From Sambucus nigra (taxonomy: Eukaryota; Streptophyta; Magnoliopsida; Dipsacales; Adoxaceae), in contig OX422217.1 in NCBI GenBank assembly GCA_949130495.1, positions 542,815,137 to 542,879,136 of the forward strand: 64,000 nucleotides of DNA, in the 5' to 3' direction. Of this stretch, positions 23,815 through 35,530 are shown piece after piece (position 1 is the stretch's first letter; each line of letters opens with the position of its first letter). Position numbers and translations under genes: made by a program. The notes under the pieces are model-generated. The model was given only the letters and a program-made list of their open reading frames with translations, was not told where the DNA came from and searched no databases.

Positions 23815-24903
23815 AATAATGTCTTACCTCAGACATTGTCACCACATTATGATGTTATAAGGTCTGAGGTCATCACTAAGATGTTATCCCCATGAATAAT
23901 TTCACCAAATTAATGATGTTAAGGGTCTGAGGTCATCCAAGTATGATGTCTGACCTCAGACCTTATCACCACATTATGATGTTAAGGCCTGAGGTCATCA
24001 CTAAGATGTTATCCTCATAAGTAATTTCACCAAATTAATGATGTTAAGGGTTTGAGGTCATCCAAGTATGATGTCTGACCTCAGACCTTATCACCAAATA
24101 ATGATGTTAAGGCCTGAGGTCATCACTAATATGTTTTCCCCATAAGTAATTTCACCAAATTAATGATGTTAAGGGTCTGAGGTCATCCAAATATGATGTT
24201 TGACTTCAAACCTTATCACCAAATAATGATGTTAAGGCCTGAGGTCATCACTAAGATGTTATCCCCATAAATAATTTCACCAAATTAATGATGTTAAGGG
24301 TCTGAGGTCATCCGATTTGTCTTACCTCAGACCTTGTCACCACATTATGATGTTTATAAGTTCTGAGGTCATCACTAAGATGTTATCCCCATGAACAATT
24401 TCACCAAATTAATGATGTTAAGGGTCTGAGGTCATCCGAGTATGATGTCTTACCTCAGACCTTGTCACCATATTATGATGTTTATAAGGTCTGAGGTCAT
24501 CACTAAGATGTTATCCTCATAAGTAATTTCACCAAATTAATGATGTTAAGGGTCTGTGGTCATCCAAGTATAATGTCTTACCTCAGATCTTTTCACCACA
24601 TTATGATGTTTATAAGGTCTGAGGTCATCACATAGATGTTATCCTCATAAGTAATTTCACCAAATTAATGATGTTAAGGGTCTGAGGTCATCCAAGTATG
24701 ATGTCTGACCTCAGACCTTATCACCACATTATGATGTTAAGGCCTGAGGTCATCAATAAGATGTTATCCTCATACATAATTTCACCAAATTAATGATGTT
24801 AAGGGTCTAAGGTCATCCAAGTATGATGTCTGACCTCAGACCTAGTCACCACATTATGATGTTAAGGCCTGAGGTCATCACTAAGATGTTATCCTCATAC
24901 ATT
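23815..24903. repeat. 125-bp tandem array with inverted repeats
   Basis: About nine units. The word 'caccaaattaatgatg' starts at 23,903, 24,028, 24,153, 24,278, 24,402, 24,530, 24,658 and 24,783, giving spacings of 124-128 bp. Each unit carries GTCTGAGGTCA and, about 16 nt later, TGACCTCAGAC, a perfect 11-bp inverted repeat, plus a further CTGAGGTCA. The array lies between the 3' ends of pol and the antisense gene, which converge on it. It is not CRISPR: there are no unique spacers. Confidence 0.92.
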
Positions 24904-25002
24904 CTACCACTTGAGCACAATGAACCAAGAATTGACATGGAACTGATCTCTCATTAATAATATCTTCATAAGATGATACATTTACATAAACTTCTTGCAA
25001 CA

Positions 25003-28000
25003 TCATATGTAATACTTCTTTAGATGATCAGCATTCTAGGGATTGGCAAAAGGTTCCCCCTCTAGGTTTTCTAGCTTGTAGGTCCCAAGTACTACCTCTT
25101 CGATCACTTTGTAGGGACCGTGTCAGTTTGGGTGGAGTTTGTTTGCTTTCTGTAATGTCTTCTTCAGTACTAAGTCTCCCACGACAATGGGTCTTGGTTT
25201 CACCCTCTAATAGTAGAATTTTGTTGCTCTCTGCTGGTAAGCTGCTTGTCTGATTTTTGTGTCTTCCCTTCTCTCTTCAATTAGATCTAGGTCTAGTCTT
25301 CTCTCCTCCTAATTTTTATCAGGGTTATAGGTTTGAACCCTATGAGTAGGGAGTCCCACTTCTGTTGGTATGACGGCCTCTGAGCCATGTGCTAGCATGA
25401 ACGGTGTTTCTCCTGTCGGTGTTCTTGCCGTTGTCCTGTAGGCCCACAATACAACATAAACCTCTTTAGTCCATCTCCCCTTAGCTTCTTCTAACCTCTT
25501 CTTGATTCCGTCGAGGATTGTTCTGTTTGTGACTTCGTTCTGACCGTTTGCCTGAGGTCAGCCAGGAGAAGAGAAAAATCACTTTATCCCAACTCTTTCG
25601 TAATACTTCTCTAAGGAAGAGTTTTTGAGTTGGGTTCCATTATCTGAGATGAGAGTTTTTGGGAGGCCATGTCTTCATATGATGTTCCTCCAAATAAATT
25701 AGAAGGTCTTCTGTTCTGTAATCGTTATCATCGGCTCTGCCTCCACCCACTTTGAGAAGTAATCAATGGCTACTATCATGAATCGGTAATTATTGGCAGC
25801 TCTTGGCAGTGGTCCTACTAAGTCAATTCCCCATACTACAAATGGCCAAGGGGCACTGATTGACATCATATGTTGATGAGGTTGGTGAGGAATAGTGGAG
25901 AATATTTGACATTTATCGCACCTCTTCACTTAATCTGCAGCATCCTTGGCCAAGGTTGGCCACCATTACCCCTGTGTAATAATTCTCTTGGACAAGGGTC
26001 TTCCTCCTATGTGACTAGAGCAAGAACCCTCATGTACCTCCTGTAATATGTGGGGAACTTCTTTGGGATGAACAAATCTGAGGAGAGGCAATAAAAACCC
26101 CTTCTTATATAGGACATCTCCTACTATGGAGAATTTCGCAGCCCTATATCTTAGTTTTCTCCTCTCCAGCTTTGATTTCGATAGCTCTCCCTCTTTGATA
26201 TATCTGACGAGGGGGTCCATCCATGAGTCTCCTAGGTTCAAATTGAGACAAGGGTCGCTAACCTCTTATTCTTCAATGGGCGCCTTTGGTAAGACCTCGA
26301 CTGGAACTGTCCTTCTGATGTCTGTCTTCGTTGCTGAAGCCAACCTTGCCAATGCATCTGCGTGGCTATTGTTTTGCCGAGGTAGTCTCTTCATTTTTGC
26401 CTCTTCAAAATATTCTAACATCATTCTCACCCTCTTTAGGTATTTGGCCATCCTTTCATCTTTGGCCTCATAGACCCCCAATACTTGATTAACTACTAAC
26501 CTTGAGTAACTATGAAGTAGGATCCGTCTTACTCCCAGAGTCCTTGCCAATGATAGACCTGCTATCATGGCCTCATATTCTTACTCGTTATTAGTTGCCT
26601 TGAAGTTTAACCTCAAAGAATATTTAATGTTGGTACCATCTGGAGCTAAAAGTATTAGCCCTGCACCGCTTCCACTGTCACAAGAAGACCCGTCAACAAA
26701 GAGGTTCCAGATGTCTTTATTTGATGAGAAGCCCACTTCTGTCGTGATTCCTTGCTTGAAGAGGTATCGATCTTCCTCATTCTTGGTAATTCTATTTCCG
26801 ACTCCATTTGATATAACCTCTTCCCGATCCCGGAAGACATTTGGTGCAACCTCTTCCGGTTCCCGAAAGACATTATTGTTTGACCCTTAAGTTGTCTCTA
26901 GGTCATTCTCTACCTCGGCCCCTTCCCATGTGAACTCAACAATGAAGTCTGTGAGCACCTTCCCTTTGATGGCCACCCTAGGTTGATAAGTAAGGTCATA
27001 CTCCCCCAACTCGATGGCCCAAGTCATCAATCTTCCATACTTCTCAGGTTTATAGAGGACCTGTCTTAGTGGGGAATCGGTGAGGAGGACTATGGAATGG
27101 TCTTGGAAGTAGGGCTTCATCTTCCTTAAAGCGCGTATCAGAGCGTAGGCTAACTTTTCCATACGAGGATAATTTTGCTCAGACCCTTGAAAGGCTTTAC
27201 TGTCGAAGTATACAGGCCTTTGGATCCCAATGTCTTCCCGTACTATACCTGCACTTATAGCCGATTCAGAGACTGCTAGATAAACATACAATTTCTCTCC
27301 TACTATGAGTCGAGATAAAAACAAGGGAGACCCAAGGTAGGACTTTAGTTGGTTAAAATCCTCTTCACACTCTTCGTCCCATTCGAAGGCCTTTCTAAGA
27401 ACCTTAAAGAAAGGAAGACACTTGTCCGTTGCTCTAGAAACAAATCTGTTGAGTTTAGCCACTCTTCCAGTGAGCCTTTGAACATCTTTGATACTCTTTG
27501 GTGTCTTAATGTCAAGCAAAGCTTTAATTTTCTCAGGGTTCGCTTCTATTCCTCTTTGATTGATAATGAATCCAAGAAACTTCCCAGCTCCTACCCCAAA
27601 GACACACTTTTTCGGGTTGAGTTTCATCCTGTACAGGTCCATAGTATTGAAAGTCTTTTCAAGGTCTGCCACATGAGTGAAGGCCTTTAGGCTCTCTGTC
27701 AGCATATCGTCTACATATACCTCCATAGTCTTATCTATTTGGTCTTCGAACATCTTATTCACAAGACGCTGATATGTTTCTCCCGTATTTTTCAGACCGA
27801 AGGGCATAACCTTATAGCAGTATGTCCCTCTGTTCGTAATGAAGGCTGTCTTCTCTAAGTCTTCTACATCCATAAAGATCTGATTATAGCCTGAATATGT
27901 GTCCATGAAGCTCATGAGCTCATGCCCTGCAGTAGCATCTACCATCTGATCTATCCGAGGTAAGGGATAGCTGTCTTTTGGGCAAGACTTGTTCAGGTCA

Positions 28001-28560
28001 GTAAAACCAACGTACATTCTCCATTTTCCATTAGCTCTGTGCATAATGACTGCATTCGATAGCCACTCTGGATATATGACTTCTCTAATAAACTCAGCCT
28101 CTTCCAATTTTTTAACCTCTTCCTGGATGATGTCATACTTCTCCCTACAATAAAATCTTCATCTGTGTTTGGTAGGCCTGACATCTTTAGTCATGTTGAG
28201 CTTGTGACACATAACCTCAGGGTTGATACCGGGCATGTCTACATGACTCCAAGTGAAGACACTCTGCCTCTTCCTCAAGAAGTTTATCAGCTCTTCCTTG
28301 ATTTCTGTTTTTAAGGCTTTACCGACCTGGATAGTTTTTTTCGGTTTGTCCTCATCGAGGATGATGGATTCTACCTCTTTCGCGACCTCTCCCTTCTTCA
28401 ACTTTGTTTCATCTCTAGGGTCAAGTGTGTCAATATTGTAAGTGGTAGTTGCTCTCTTATGGGCCTCTCTCTCTTTAGTCGAGTTAAAGTAGCGTTCTCG
28501 TGCTAATTTTTGGTCACCCTGTACTTCCCCTACCCCATAGGGGGTCGGAAATTTTAGCAT
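25003..28560 (-). pseudogene. pol: Tat-B pol: RT, RNase H, archaeal-type RNase H, integrase (broken)
   Basis: All recognisable parts lie in one minus frame, interrupted by stops only (28,159; 26,887; about 26,577; 26,266; 25,966; about 25,930; 25,699; and several in the integrase). RT: 'WRMYVGFTDLNKSCPKDSYPLP' is split around 28,020-27,960, YVDD is at about 27,706-27,717. RNase H: 'AYALIRALRKMKPY'. Second RNase H: 'LFVDGSSCDSGSGAG' and 'NNSHADALARLAS' (26,690-26,330). Integrase: the His pair in 'VHEGSCSSHIGG', 'CDKCQ', catalytic D in 'GIDLVGPLP', D in 'ISDNGTQ' and E in 'NGQNEVTN'. These enzymes copy and integrate the element. The 5' edge keeps only the C-terminal protease part ('TPYGVGEVQGDQ'). 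Confidence 0.85.
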
Positions 28561-28640
28561 CTAGTGAACCATCGACGGCACGGACTCAAACTCCTTAAGG
28601 GTTACTCTTCCTATGATGAGGTTATAAGGGTGTCCATGTC
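28561..28640 (-). other. Protease core apparently deleted at the gag-pol junction of Tat-B
   Basis: On the minus strand gag-like sequence ('KRKKVDMDT') passes almost directly into the C-terminal protease phrase 'YNLIIGRVTLKEF'. In Tat relatives roughly 100 residues with the catalytic D-[TSN]-G lie between such parts. None is seen in any frame here. The frame changes at the same place. Confidence 0.55.
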
Positions 28641-30656
28641 CACTTTCTTTCTCTTCTGCGCTGTATCAGAAGACGTTAGATTTACAACTTCAAGTTTGGC
28701 CACTGACTTGGCCTCTGTCACATGGGTTTTTCTGCCAGCCACTTCAAAGCCACCCCCTGCAAGTCCTTCGCATATGGTGTTAACACCAAACGAGATCATA
28801 CCAACCCTCTTCACCGGGGCGTTGTCATCTTTTGGCGGAAGGTCTGGATCATCTTCATCATCACCTTCTGAATTATTATCTCTTCTAGTTGGGGCATCAT
28901 CACAACATCTGTCGTTTCTCCTCTTTTTAGGGTCATATCTTCCACCTTTAGGAGCCTTGCCATCAACATACTTCCTCAACTTTCTAGATTTTAACAGCTT
29001 TTCGATCTCGTCCTTCAAGGCGAAGCACCTGTCTATAACATGGCCATGGTCTTAGTGGAACTCGCACCACAAGTTGTTGTTCCTCTTATGCGAAGTGGCC
29101 TTCAATTTCTCCGGCCATCTTAGAGACCTGTCATTCTTGATCTCGTTGAGGATATGTTCACAGCTCACAGTTAGAGGAGTATAGTGAGCGAACTTTTCAT
29201 CGGCTGACCTCTTCTTTTCATCTTTCTTTCTTTGGGACTTCCCGCTACTACCGTGGTTCTCATCCTCATACTTGGCAGCCATTGCCTCTTCGGCATTCAT
29301 GACTTTTCTCGCAGTTGCTAATAGCTCTGCCATAGACCTGGGAGGGTCTTCCGCGAGTTTCCACAACAACTTCCCTTTCTGAAGACCTCCTGTGAGGGCG
29401 GTCATGGCTATATTCTTTTTGTAATCTTCATCCTCAAGCTTTTCTTTATTGAACCTGGTGGTGTATTCTCTTAGGCTCTCGTCCTTGCCTTGCTTGACAT
29501 ACAGCAGATGAGTGGTCTTCTTTTGAGGTCTTACCCCCAAAACAGAAGTTGTGAATGAATCTTTCAGCTAAGCCCTTAAAGTTCTCAATTGAACTCTTCG
29601 GAAGAGAAGTAAACCAACTGTGCGCTGCTCCTGTCAAAGTCCCGTATAAGGCCCGACACTTCATCTCATCAGGTATTGAGTAGATGTCTGTCGCTGACTG
29701 ATACATCTCAATGTGATGTACAGGGTTGGTGCTTCCGTTACACTTAGGAGACACCATGGGCGGATTAAACTTATAGGGGTTGGAAAACTCACTATCCTGG
29801 CCACAAATGGGGAGCCTTCAGAGAAACCTCTTTGCAATGGGTCTCGACTTTTGATGAGGTCTCCTATCTTCTCCTCAAGACATTGAATAGAGTCATTCCA
29901 GGGTCTCGCAACATCGGCCTGACCGAGGTTGTCCCCAGCCACCTCCAAGGGGTGGACTGAGGGTTCCCCAGCCGCAGTACAACGTCGGTTGTTGACCTCT
30001 TCCTGGTCTCTACCTCTTCCTGCATGAGGTCGGCCTTGGTGAGGCCGATGTTGTTCGTCTCCTCTTTGCAAGCCAGTTGCACTTCTCAACCTTGGTAACC
30101 TCTGTCTTAGGTCATTTACTAGGCCTAACCTTTCAAAGGCCGACCCTCTGATCAATCGATCAAAAGTTGATCCTCGTTGTTGAGCCTCTTCACCTCTTCT
30201 GCCACCACAAATTCGGCTCTGCTGAAGAGGACGCACTGTATTATTCAAAACCTCATACGGTTCCCAACACTCTTCCGAAACATATTTAGCATCCACATCA
30301 TCATACCTATCCTCAGGGAAATGGTGTCCTTATCTCCCCAGGCGTAAACACCTAGGGTCAGCAACGTCCCTCCTCCGCTGGGGAGTAGGCTGGTCTTTTC
30401 TTGGTGCCTGGGGTGGTCCCTTGGCTTCAGGATGGGGTTGAACCGCCGCCGTAGTAATCATCTCCGGTGAGACCTCAGGTGATCTCATGATGTTTTGACT
30501 GAGTTGTGAAAATTGCTCCTTCATTGCCTGCTGTGTTGCTGCCAAAGACCTCAAAGCTGCAGCCACCTCTGCCATTTTGGACTGAGGCGGTGCCTGGCTG
30601 GAACTAGGTCCTCCCGCACCAGGCGACGGAAGAGGCGTTAGTAATTCTGGTGCCAT
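28611..30656 (-). pseudogene. gag: Tat-B gag (broken)
   Basis: The structural protein that packages element RNA. Minus strand from ATG at 30,656 ('MAPELLTPLP'), stop at 30,330, then the same frame to about 29,780. A frameshift leads to the capsid frame at 29,757 ('CRALYGTLTGAAHSWF'), and another near 29,540 leads to 'YTTRFNKEKLEDED' and the nucleocapsid 'WCEFH-stop-DHGHVIDRCFALKDEI' at about 29,060-28,990, a Tat-type zinc knuckle with a stop in the middle (29,052). The frame ends at 28,611. Where the aspartic protease should follow, the D-[TSN]-G region is not found. Confidence 0.8.
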
Positions 30657-30810
30657 ATGTTAACACTAAAGAGCTTGAGTAGTACATGAGCTTAATACCT
30701 TAAAGGACATATTTCAATGGTGAAGCAGCTCCACGCAAGGGGTGGTGCCTGGTTCACCACCAGAGTCTCTAGTGAGGTTAAGCTGAAGAAGAGGAAGAGA
30801 CATATTCTCT

Positions 30811-30829
30811 CTTCCCACAGACGGTGCCA
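30811..30829 (-). other. Tat-B primer binding site
   Basis: The minus strand reads TGGCACCGTCTGTGGGAAG, six bases after the LTR end GCATCA. The tRNA is not assigned. Confidence 0.7.
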
Positions 30830-30835
30830 AAATGA

Positions 30836-31797
30836 TGATGCTAGAAACAAAACCACCCTTCAAGGTGTTTGTGATATCAATTCAATGTTAACAATGGAAG
30901 TATAAGGGTATATACACACATAGTAGAGGGAGATGAGGAAAAGAGGATTTACACTGGAATATAAGTGGTTCAGCCAACCAGGCCTACGTCCACTGTGCAA
31001 GTGTATGATGCGAATCACTGTATGAGGGCTCTAATGGCCATAGATACAATCTCTTAAGCTTTCTCTCTGTACTGTATATTTGAACAGAGTTTCATCCAGG
31101 GTTACTAATTTTAGGTCCCCTTTAAGAAGGGGAAGACAAGTATATATAGTAGCTGGGGGGTTTAGTGTACCCTCCATGCATGCAATGAGCATGTGTGTGT
31201 TTATCTAGCCAATATGATGAAGACATATGTCCCTGTCACATGTAGAGAATGATGATGAAATATTCCCCCCACGTGAGGAGAATGATTTGTTATAACTGAT
31301 TTGTGTACACGTGTCCTTATCCACACATATGCGCATAAGAACTCAGCCATCTGTGCCTGGTCATAACCTCTGCCTGGAAAGGTATGAGGTTGGTAAGCTC
31401 TAGCTGTTATCCAAACCGAGGTTAGTCATGATGACCTCGGCCTATGTGGAGCCGAGGCAAGGCAGGTAATGTCATAAGGTCGGCTTAGGCCGAGGTTAAG
31501 CTGGAACATTCTAGGAACATCGGTTGATTCCCTACCGAAGCTGGCCTTGATGGAAGTATGCTTCTGTAACCTCGTCTTACTCCTAGCCGAGGTTTTCATC
31601 CCCTAGGTGGCCTGATTAATTATCCCATGGATCATGAAGACCTCTCTTAACGAGGTTGGTAGTAACGTCGGCCATAACCAACCTTGCTTGGGACGAGACC
31701 GCTGGTCATTGATCTATGGACCTTCCAATCTTCGGCCATATCCATGGCTGAAGTTGATGTCTCTGAGCTGAGGTGGTACATTTGGGGCACATCAACA
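30836..31797 (-). repeat. Tat-B 5' LTR
   Basis: 962 bp. It contains the ~60-bp segment missing from the other LTR (about 30,845-30,897), CCGAGGTT/AACCTCGG words over 31,370-31,780, and a TATA-like stretch near 31,140-31,148. Confidence 0.85.
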
Positions 31798-32898
31798 TAT
31801 ATCCCCATGTTGCACGCATCACCCATCCATACTTAGTGTAGCTTTGGTACTTGTACTTGCTCCCTGTTTGGCATAATCAAGAAAGGCATTCTCATCATAA
31901 GATACTAATAAGAGAATCATGCATGATTCACACGACATCAGCAAAGAGCATTGTTATTGACCAAATTTTACCCAGTAACTGAAGGGTCACTTCGTGATGG
32001 CACTGGTCCGGCAGGTTGCAGTTAGCCTAAGCGATATGACTCTCACCTTCCATTGGCCAAGTACCTTTGATGTATATCGAATGGTTCCCCGCATCGTACC
32101 GCTTGACCGAAGTCATGACGGGAGGTATATCGCAGGGAATTCATTCACGTACGCCGAGTATATCGAATTTTCTCTCACACGTACCGTCCACATGAGGTAT
32201 ATAGTTAGGCAATTCACGTACACTCAGGTATATCAAATGGCTTGTCCACACGTACCGATTGTCCGTAAGAGAAAGACGTATATCTTGGAAGTCACACCAA
32301 AGGGGGGAACCCATGCTGATTCACCAAACCAACTGCACACCCGTATATATGTGTCAAATCTAGGACACGCACTTTAGATTGTCGGTTTCGACTCGAAACT
32401 CTGCCGAAATTCTAGGTCGATCTGCAGCCCAATTTTGGCGCATTTTTAAAACGGGACCCTGTTCGCGAGCCTGGTTACAAGTCCAAATCGTGGCTTTGCA
32501 TATATTAAAAACCCCACTTTTCCAGGATCGGGTCCCGTCCGACATTGCATTTAGAAGAATTAAATACAATTGAGAACATAATAATCATAATAATTATGCT
32601 GAGTTTCGTCTCCAAAAACATTTCTCCCTTCTTTATCAAAAATCTAAAAACATTTCTCCCTTCTTTATCAAAAATCCAAAAATATTTCTCCTTTCTTTAT
32701 CAAAAAAATAAAAAAATAAAGAAAAAGAAAAATACTTTCTTCCCTTTTTCTCAAAAATAAATCTCATTCTACACCTTCTCAGATCGATCGAAAGCCCTTG
32801 GCCTAGCTCCCTATTGCCTTCGGTCTCCAGTCAAATCACCCCGGAGTTTCGTCCGTTCCTCTACTACTTATTTCGAGTCCGGAATCCATCCACTTTCC
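31798..32898 (+). other. Tat-A leader, right of Tat-B, with short repeats
   Basis: No gene. 32,065-32,270 contains four to five degenerate units of about 50-60 bp combining 'ggtatatcgaa' and 'cacgtaccg'. 32,616-32,705 contains three units of about 32 bp ('acatttctcccttctttatc'). The region leads directly to the gag start at 32,899. Confidence 0.6.
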
Positions 32899-34671
32899 AT
32901 GGAGAACACAAATCAAGCACCAGTCATACAGCCGAATCTGACGACAGTCCTAGCTCAGCTCGTGTCCAAGATTGACAACCTCCGAACCGAGGTCCGAGAG
33001 ATGCAACGAAACCGAGTTCTAATTCCTAAAAAGCCCGAGGCCCTATTCACTCATGCTATGGGTCCACCCGAGACTATCTGGGTTCTAGAAGAATATCAGC
33101 ACGCTCCACGTGCCCCTCTTGTCAATGGGCTGCTGCCTGCCCAGCTTCCTATCCTAAACATTGCCCAGCCTGTGTCTAACTTGCCTATGGCCGTTGATCC
33201 AAAAGAGGAGGAGTTGAATAAATTCAAATAGGATCTCAAGATGCTCACCAAGAAGTTCGACCAAGTCAAGATATCTGAGAATTACATAGACTACACCCAC
33301 ATGTCCCCTTATCCTAAAGCGAGGTTGCCCGAGAAGTTCAAGATGCCAAATATTAAGAAGTTTGGAGGGAGTGGACCCCCGATTTTTCATCTTCGCAGTT
33401 ATCATCATTCCATGACTCTACTAGGGGCTTCCGAAGAAGTGATGGCCCAATTGTTTCAGTAAACTTTGAAGGATAGTGCCCTTCGATGGTTTTTGTCTCT
33501 TGAGGAATCCAGAGTCCGTAACTGGGAGGATGTAGCTCGAGAATTCATGTCGCAATATAAATACAACGAAGAGTTTGAGGTCACCCGTCATGATTTAGAG
33601 TTGCTCAAATAGAATCTAGGAGAATCAGCTAGTAACTTCATAACCCGGTGGAGGGAGCAAGCAGCTACCATGACCAATCGGCCATCCGAGGAAGAACAGG
33701 TCAACATAGTGAAGAAGAACTTCTTGCCCCATGTCCAAGTGATGATCGAAGGACAATACTATCCCCACTTCTGAGCTCTCAGAGAGGCTGGAGTAGAAAT
33801 CGAGGAAATCCTCATTAAAATAGAGGTTGGACCAAAGAAGGTGTTCGGACAGTTCACCCCTAGAAAGTACGACAAGCCTGCCAGTGCTACAGACTCAACC
33901 ATTAACAACATCTCTCAACCGACCATATCATGGGAACCAGAAAGCTGCCCTTCCCCCATCTGAAGGGAATACACTGAGCTCTATGTTCCCCTCTCTAAAG
34001 TTTACCAAGCTTTGTTAAGTCGAAACCTCATCAAACCCTTGGATCCCCATCTATTGCCAAATCCACTCCCAAGAAGCTTCAAGGCCGACGCTCATTGCGC
34101 CTTTCACCAAACTGCTGGCCATATCACCGACCAATGATTTCAACTCCGAAACATAATCCAAGACCTCATTGACCGGGGTACCATTGCCCCACCAGCCAAT
34201 CCTAAGCCAAACACTACTCACAATCCACTTCCAAATCATGCCAATGCCCTCTTCTTAGAAGAAAACCCAGATTTCGATCCATCAACTCAAATCACACCCA
34301 TATACTCTCTTTAACCTCTTTAAATTTGCCCATATTTCCTCCTACATCCTACTAGCCTCACTGATCAGGCACTATCACTCCTTACCAGAGCATGTATCGC
34401 TGTCCATACCCATTCTAAAAATGGAAGTATGGAATTATCAGAAGTGTTCAACCAACTCCTAGAGTTCGGGCTGAAATTGCCCTAACAAATGGTCATCGAT
34501 TGCCAAAGGTTCAGTACACTATTCTTAGAAGCACGAAAATGGGCCCGAGATTCCGACAGGTGGATGGTACCAACCTACGAAGTCAGCCTAGATGATGCTG
34601 TCCAGATTATGGCAGAATTATATGGGAAACCAACAGCATTTGTAGTATCACCGGGTTACTTGAAACTTTGA
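32899..34671 (+). pseudogene. gag: Tat-A gag (broken)
   Basis: Plus frame from ATG 32,899 ('MENTNQAPVIQPNLTTV'), with stops at 33,229, 33,460, 33,610 and 33,772 and further ones later. The capsid region contains 'MPNIKKFGGSGPPIFHLRSY' and 'LRWFLSLEESRVRNWEDV', matching the Tat/Ogre gag capsid. The nucleocapsid near 34,090-34,165 reads 'CAFHQTAGHITDQ-stop-FQLRNIIQDLID'; a TGA at 34,135 replaces the expected final cysteine of the knuckle. 'NPLPNH' follows, as in Ogre-type gag. The ATG was chosen because the leader is non-coding and the Tat-type N-terminus starts there. The frame changes after about 34,671. Confidence 0.8.
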
Positions 34672-34674
34672 AGC

Positions 34675-35530
34675 TACAAGGGCGCTTGGTCCCTTCGATC
34701 ACACATATCCCCACGAAATTGTAGGATCTGTACGAAGAAGCTGTTGAAGTTGTGGAATGCATTAACTTTATATGTAAAGACATAATTTTTGCCACCGGAT
34801 GGGGGGAAGAATTCGAAGATTCGAGTGAAGAACAAGCTTCAAGAAGAACTGGAACAGTAGCCGACATATGTGGGATGATATCATCTGAATAATTCCTCGG
34901 AGAAATAAATAGGGTGGCAGAATAACCCGAGATTAAAGTGGAAACAGGATTCACGTTCTTCCCTTCTTCGGTAAATCATATGACCAGATCGGGGAGACAT
35001 TACCAGATTCGAAGCTCACTACCAGCAAATGACAAAAGGAAGGCCGTTGAAAACCTTCCTATACCAGATATGACCAACGAGGAGAGCAAGATCCTCGATC
35101 AACTGAAGAAAACTCAAGCTAACATCACTTTATGGGGGTTTTTCATGTCTTCCTAGTTGCACAGAAATGCTTTAATCAAGATGCTCACTGGACCCATAGT
35201 TCCTCCTTCTACCACAGTAGAAGAAGCAGTAAATCTGGTCGGATCCTTGACCTCTACCCGAATGCTATCATTTTCTGAAGAAGAAATCCCCAGAATTGGG
35301 CCAAATCACAATCATGCGCTCAACATCTTCGTTGAAGTTATGGGGAAGGTCGTGACACTCTCCCTTGTCGATAACGGATCCGCCTTGAATATTTGCCCTC
35401 TGAGAACTTTCAAGTGTTTAGGCCTGAAAGAAAGCGACCTCGCTCCAACCTCCGCCGCTGTACGTGCCTACGATAATACCCGTCGTGAGGTGATGGGATC
35501 CATAAATCTTGTAATAGGGGTTGACCCTAT
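34675..35530 (+). pseudogene. Tat-A protease, 5' part, cut by the Tekay insertion
   Basis: Aspartic protease region of the polyprotein, with stops near 34,720, 34,890, 34,924 and 35,154. 'LDQLKKTQANITLWGFFMSS' and 'HRNALIKMLTG' are typical of the Ogre protease leader. The catalytic site is 'LVDNGSALNICPL' (about 35,367-35,405; D-N-G-S as usual in this lineage). The frame runs to 'VIGVDPI' and is cut at 35,530. After removal of the insertion plus one duplication copy it continues in the same frame at 46,273. Confidence 0.82.

Larger units (their letters stand above)
19776..31797 (-). mobile_element. Tat-B: Ty3/gypsy Tat element with an antisense spliced gene
   Basis: Direct LTRs at 19,776-20,680 and 30,836-31,797, reading TGTTGATGTGCC...CTAGCATCA on the minus strand. 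Order on the minus strand: 5' LTR, primer site, gag, RT-RNase H, archaeal-type RNase H, integrase, a 125-bp repeat array, an antisense gene (plus strand), polypurine tract, 3' LTR. It is inserted in the Tat-A leader. The flanks (TATTA and TATAT) are only similar, so the duplication is imperfect. By eye LTR divergence is about 6% in one 215-bp stretch. Confidence 0.87.

Noticed and set aside
23815..24903. CRISPR-like regular array
   Set aside because: Units are tandem with no unique spacers, and the context is a plant retroelement; it is a tandem repeat.
19771..31802. Perfect target duplication for Tat-B
   Set aside because: The flanks read TATTA and TATAT; similar but not identical in an AT-rich site, so I do not claim an exact duplication.
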